From the NCBI GenBank assembly GCA_004173415.1, contig SEHC01000088.1, forward strand, positions 1-11,992: DNA of 11,992 bases. The letters are read 5' to 3'. A model generated the notes under the pieces. It did no database searches. It worked only from the letters and a program-made list of their open reading frames with translations, and was not told the origin of the DNA. The translations under genes and the position numbers were made by a program. Position 1 is the first letter of the stretch. Each line of letters begins with the position of its first letter. The stretch comes from Lysobacteraceae bacterium. GTDB lineage: Bacteria > Pseudomonadota > Gammaproteobacteria > Xanthomonadales > Xanthomonadaceae. Below are positions 9,103 to 11,992 of the stretch, piece after piece.

Positions 9103-11992
9103 ATTTTTCCGCCTGGGCGATCAAGCGCCCGCTGCCGGCGATGATGGTGTTCCTGGTCCTGTGCGTGGCCGGCCTGTGGGGTTTCTACAAGCTGCCGGTG
9201 GCGCGATTCCCGGACGTCGCCTTCCCGATGACCACGGTCACCATCACCCAGCCGGGCGCCTCGCCCAGCCAGCTGGAGACCGAGGTCACCCGCCGGGTCG
9301 AGGACTCGGTGGCGACCATCCCCAACATCAAGCGCGTGGTGTCCTCGGTCAGCGAGGGCGTCAGCATGACCAGCATCGAGTTCGTGCTGGACACCGACCT
9401 GGCCACCGCGCTGGACGACACCCGCGATGCGGTCACCCGCATCCGCACCGACCTGCCCCAGGACATCCAGGAGCCGGTGGTCTCGAAGGTGGACATCGGC
9501 GGTTCGCTGATGACCTATGCGGTGGTCGCCCCCGGGCTTTCCACCGACGAGCTGAGCTGGCTGGTCGACCGCCAGATCAGCAAGGCCATGTACGGCGTGC
9601 CCGGGGTGGCCGTGGTCAAGCGCGTCGGCGGCGTGGAGCGCCAGGTCCGCGTGGACCTGGATCCGAATGCGCTGCAGGCACTGGGCGTGACCGCGGGCGA
9701 CGTCTCCCAGCAGCTGGCCCGCATCCAGGTCGAACGCGCCGGCGGCAAGTCCGAGCAGGACGGCAGCCAGCAGGTCATCCGCACCATTGGCACGGTCGCC
9801 GGCGTCGACCAGCTGCGCGACTACTCGATCAGCCTGCCTGACGGGCGCGCGGTGCGGCTGTCGGCGGTGGCCCGGATCACCGACGGCGCCGCCGACCCGA
9901 CCCAGGTCGCTTTGCTCGACGGCAAGCCGGTGGTCGCGTTCTCCCTGTCGCGCACCCGCGGCTCCAGCGAAGTGGCCGTGGCCGAAGGCGTCGAGCAGGC
10001 CCTGGAACAACTCAAGCTCGACCACCCCGGCGTGCAGTTCACCCTGGTCACCACGGTGATCGACGAGACCCTGCGCTCCTACGAATCGTCGATGACGATG
10101 CTGTGGGAAGGCGCGCTGCTGGCGCTGCTGGTGGTCTGGCTGTTCCTGCGCGACTGGCGCGCGACCTGGGTCTCGGCGGTGGCCCTGCCACTGTCGATCA
10201 TCCCGACCTTCGCGGTCATGCACCTGTTCGGCTTCAGCCTCAACATCATCACCCTGCTCGCGCTGAGCGTGGTGGTGGGAATCCTGGTCGACGACGCGAT
10301 CGTCGAGATCGAGAACATCGTGCGCCACCTGCGCATGGGCAAGCCGCCGCTGGAGGCCGCGCGCGATGCCGCCGCCGAGATCGGCACCGCGGTGATCGCC
10401 ACCTCGTTGACCCTGGCGGCGGTGTTCGTGCCGGTGGCCTTCATGCCCGGGATCGCCGGCAAGTTCTTCCGCGAGTTCGGCTGGACCGCGGCCACCGCGG
10501 TGCTGTTCTCGCTGCTGGTCGCGCGCCTGCTCGGGCTGTTCGTCGCCTCGCTGGCGATCGTGCCGCTGATCCCGACCACCTTCATCCCGTTCTCCGACCT
10601 GGGCCGCAGCAACCTCAGCCTGGAACTGCCGCCGGGCACCACCCTGCAGCAGACCACCGCGCTGAGCGAGGACGCGCGTGCCCTGCTGCAGGACATCCCC
10701 GAACTCGAGCAGGTCTATACCACCGTGGGCAGCGTGCTCGACCTGGGCGACCCCGGCAAGGCCGGCGTCGGTGAGCCGCGCAAGGCCACGCTGGTGCTGG
10801 ACTGGGGCGACGCCGGCGACCGCGAGCGCGACCAGAAGACCCTGGAGCGGCTGGCGCGTTCGAAGCTGTCCTCGCTGCCGGGCGTGCGCGTCAGCTACCT
10901 GAGCACCGAGCCGGGCGAACTGATGCAACTGGTGCTGGCCGGCGACGACCCACAGCGCCTGCAGGAGGCGGCCACCGCGCTGGACCGCGACCTGCGCACG
11001 GTCAAGGGACTGGGCAGCGTGACCTCCAGTGCCTCGCTGCTGCGGCCGGAAATCGTGATCACCCCGGACTCGGCGCGCGCCGCCGACCTGGGCGTGGCCA
11101 CCGCCGACATCGCCGAAGCCGCGCGCATCGCCACCTCCGGCGACTACGTGCAACGGCTGGCCAAGTTGAACCTGCCGGAACGGCAGATCCCGATCCGCGT
11201 GGGCTTCGCCGAATCGACCCTGTCCCAGCCCGCGCTGATCGGGCAACTGCGGGTACGCGGCAAGAACGGACCGGTGCCGCTGGCCGCGGTGGCCGACATC
11301 GGCGAAGGCAGCGGACCCTCGCAGATCTCCCGTTACCAGCGCCAGCGCAACATCACCTTCACCGCCGAACTCAACGGCCGGCCGCTCGGCGAAGTGATGC
11401 AGGAAGTGCAGGCACTGCCCTCGCTGAAGACCCTACCCGACGGGGTCAGCTTCCTCAATGCCGGCGATGCCGAGGTGTTCGTGGAACTGTTCGTCGGCTT
11501 CGCCATCGCGATGGTCGCCGGCCTGGTCTGCATCTACATGGTCCTGCTGCTGCTGTTCAACCATGCGCTGATGCCGCTGACCATCCTCACCGCGGTGCCG
11601 TTGTGCGCCGGCGGCGCGTTCGGCGCGCTGCTGCTGACCCAGAACCTGCTTTCGCTGCCGGCGCTGATCGGCCTGCTGATGCTGATCGGCATCGCCAGCA
11701 AGAATTCCATCCTGCTGGTGGACTACGCGGTGATCGCCGAGGACGAACACGGCCTCAGCCAGCACGACGCACTGGTCGACGCCTGCCGCAAGCGGGCCCA
11801 GCCGGTGATCATGACCACGCTGGCGATGGGTGCGGGCATGCTGCCGATCGCGCTGGGCTGGTCGGGCGATTCCAGCTTCCGCGCGCCGATGGCCATCGCG
11901 GTGATCGGCGGCCTGATCACCTCGACCCTGCTGAGCCTGATCGTGATCCCCGCGGCGTTCACCGTGGTCGACGACCTGGGCGACTGGTTCGT
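9099..11992 (+). CDS. RND efflux permease (HAE1/AcrB type), 3' end outside window, apparent TM6-TM7 deletion
   Basis: Inner-membrane proton-driven pump; 964 codons are visible with no stop and no frame change (AcrB has 1049). The start overlaps the adaptor stop by 4 nt. The N-terminus MNFSAWAIKRPLPAMMVFLV is a typical first transmembrane helix. The TM4 proton-relay pair is D398-D399 in LVDDAIVEIENI. The TM10 Lys (AcrB K940) is K868 in IGIASKNSILLVDYA. At about 10525-10545, FSLLVARLL of TM6 runs straight into LFVASLAIVPLIPTTFIP, the end of TM7. The usual TPMMAAYxL motif, the cytoplasmic linker and the first half of TM7 are absent. Asp pair to Lys spacing is 469 residues here against 532 in AcrB, consistent with loss of roughly 45-60 residues plus small loop differences. 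The deletion keeps the frame, but topology would be changed, so function is doubtful. Confidence 0.9.
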   Translation, partial: MNFSAWAIKRPLPAMMVFLVLCVAGLWGFYKLPVARFPDVAFPMTTVTITQPGASPSQLETEVTRRVEDSVATIPNIKRVVSSVSEGVSMTSIEFVLDTDLATALDDTRDAVTRIRTDLPQDIQEPVVSKVDIGGSLMTYAVVAPGLSTDELSWLVDRQISKAMYGVPGVAVVKRVGGVERQVRVDLDPNALQALGVTAGDVSQQLARIQVERAGGKSEQDGSQQVIRTIGTVAGVDQLRDYSISLPDGRAVRLSAVARITDGAADPTQVALLDGKPVVAFSLSRTRGSSEVAVAEGVEQALEQLKLDHPGVQFTLVTTVIDETLRSYESSMTMLWEGALLALLVVWLFLRDWRATWVSAVALPLSIIPTFAVMHLFGFSLNIITLLALSVVVGILVDDAIVEIENIVRHLRMGKPPLEAARDAAAEIGTAVIATSLTLAAVFVPVAFMPGIAGKFFREFGWTAATAVLFSLLVARLLGLFVASLAIVPLIPTTFIPFSDLGRSNLSLELPPGTTLQQTTALSEDARALLQDIPELEQVYTTVGSVLDLGDPGKAGVGEPRKATLVLDWGDAGDRERDQKTLERLARSKLSSLPGVRVSYLSTEPGELMQLVLAGDDPQRLQEAATALDRDLRTVKGLGSVTSSASLLRPEIVITPDSARAADLGVATADIAEAARIATSGDYVQRLAKLNLPERQIPIRVGFAESTLSQPALIGQLRVRGKNGPVPLAAVADIGEGSGPSQISRYQRQRNITFTAELNGRPLGEVMQEVQALPSLKTLPDGVSFLNAGDAEVFVELFVGFAIAMVAGLVCIYMVLLLLFNHALMPLTILTAVPLCAGGAFGALLLTQNLLSLPALIGLLMLIGIASKNSILLVDYAVIAEDEHGLSQHDALVDACRKRAQPVIMTTLAMGAGMLPIALGWSGDSSFRAPMAIAVIGGLITSTLLSLIVIPAAFTVVDDLGDWF

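Noticed and set aside
8904..11246. Very long open frame on the minus strand (780 codons)
   Set aside because: Antisense to the RND permease and the adaptor end. Its His/Gln/Asp/Gly-rich translation matches no family and is the mirror of codon bias in the real genes.
1..11992. Defence island, biosynthetic cluster or other new multigene system
   Set aside because: Every sizeable open frame is explained by housekeeping or efflux families or is an antisense shadow. The only unknown is the 132-residue membrane protein.

Overview
The window is high-GC chromosomal DNA (roughly 70% by eye) that reads like a gammaproteobacterium of the Xanthomonadaceae/Lysobacteraceae group, such as Xanthomonas, Pseudoxanthomonas, Luteimonas or Lysobacter. 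This rests on the gene set, protein similarity recalled from memory, and short GTAG-headed REP elements of the kind described in Stenotrophomonas and its relatives. The genus cannot be fixed from sequence alone. No phage, plasmid, transposase, CRISPR, tRNA or rRNA is visible. Most of the window is housekeeping; the unusual content is repeat insertion and gene damage.

Layout. 1-3654 (+ strand): the 3' part of aceK (isocitrate dehydrogenase kinase/phosphatase), an exported COG4798-type methyltransferase-like protein, rluE (23S rRNA pseudouridine synthase) and a Blc-type lipocalin lipoprotein. 3655-4137 (- strand): a small membrane-anchored protein of unknown function with a very basic tail, ending at a strong intrinsic terminator placed just after blc. 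4138-4415: an intergenic stretch holding an inverted pair of REP elements, a third partial copy and a 16-bp palindrome. 4416-7061 (- strand): hrpB, a DEAH-type ATP-dependent helicase whose reading frame carries two repeat-derived insertions. 7062-7227: a divergent intergenic region made largely of two nested inverted REP pairs. 7228-7915 (+): a tatD gene that has lost about 42 codons and changed frame. 7999-11992 (+): a two-gene RND efflux operon, a lipoprotein adaptor and an inner-membrane permease overlapping by ATGA. The permease runs off the window and seems to lack the cytoplasmic segment between TM6 and TM7.

How it fits together. aceK sets carbon flux at the isocitrate branch point. rluE and hrpB act on RNA (hrpB by family inference). 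Blc, the exported methyltransferase-like protein and the RND pair belong to the cell envelope. There is no sign of a new multigene system. What merits a second look is hrpB, which is bracketed by REP elements and has absorbed palindromic repeats in frame, and the two large deletions within 3.1 kb of each other in tatD and the RND permease. These could be real gene decay or an assembly artefact; the sequence cannot decide.
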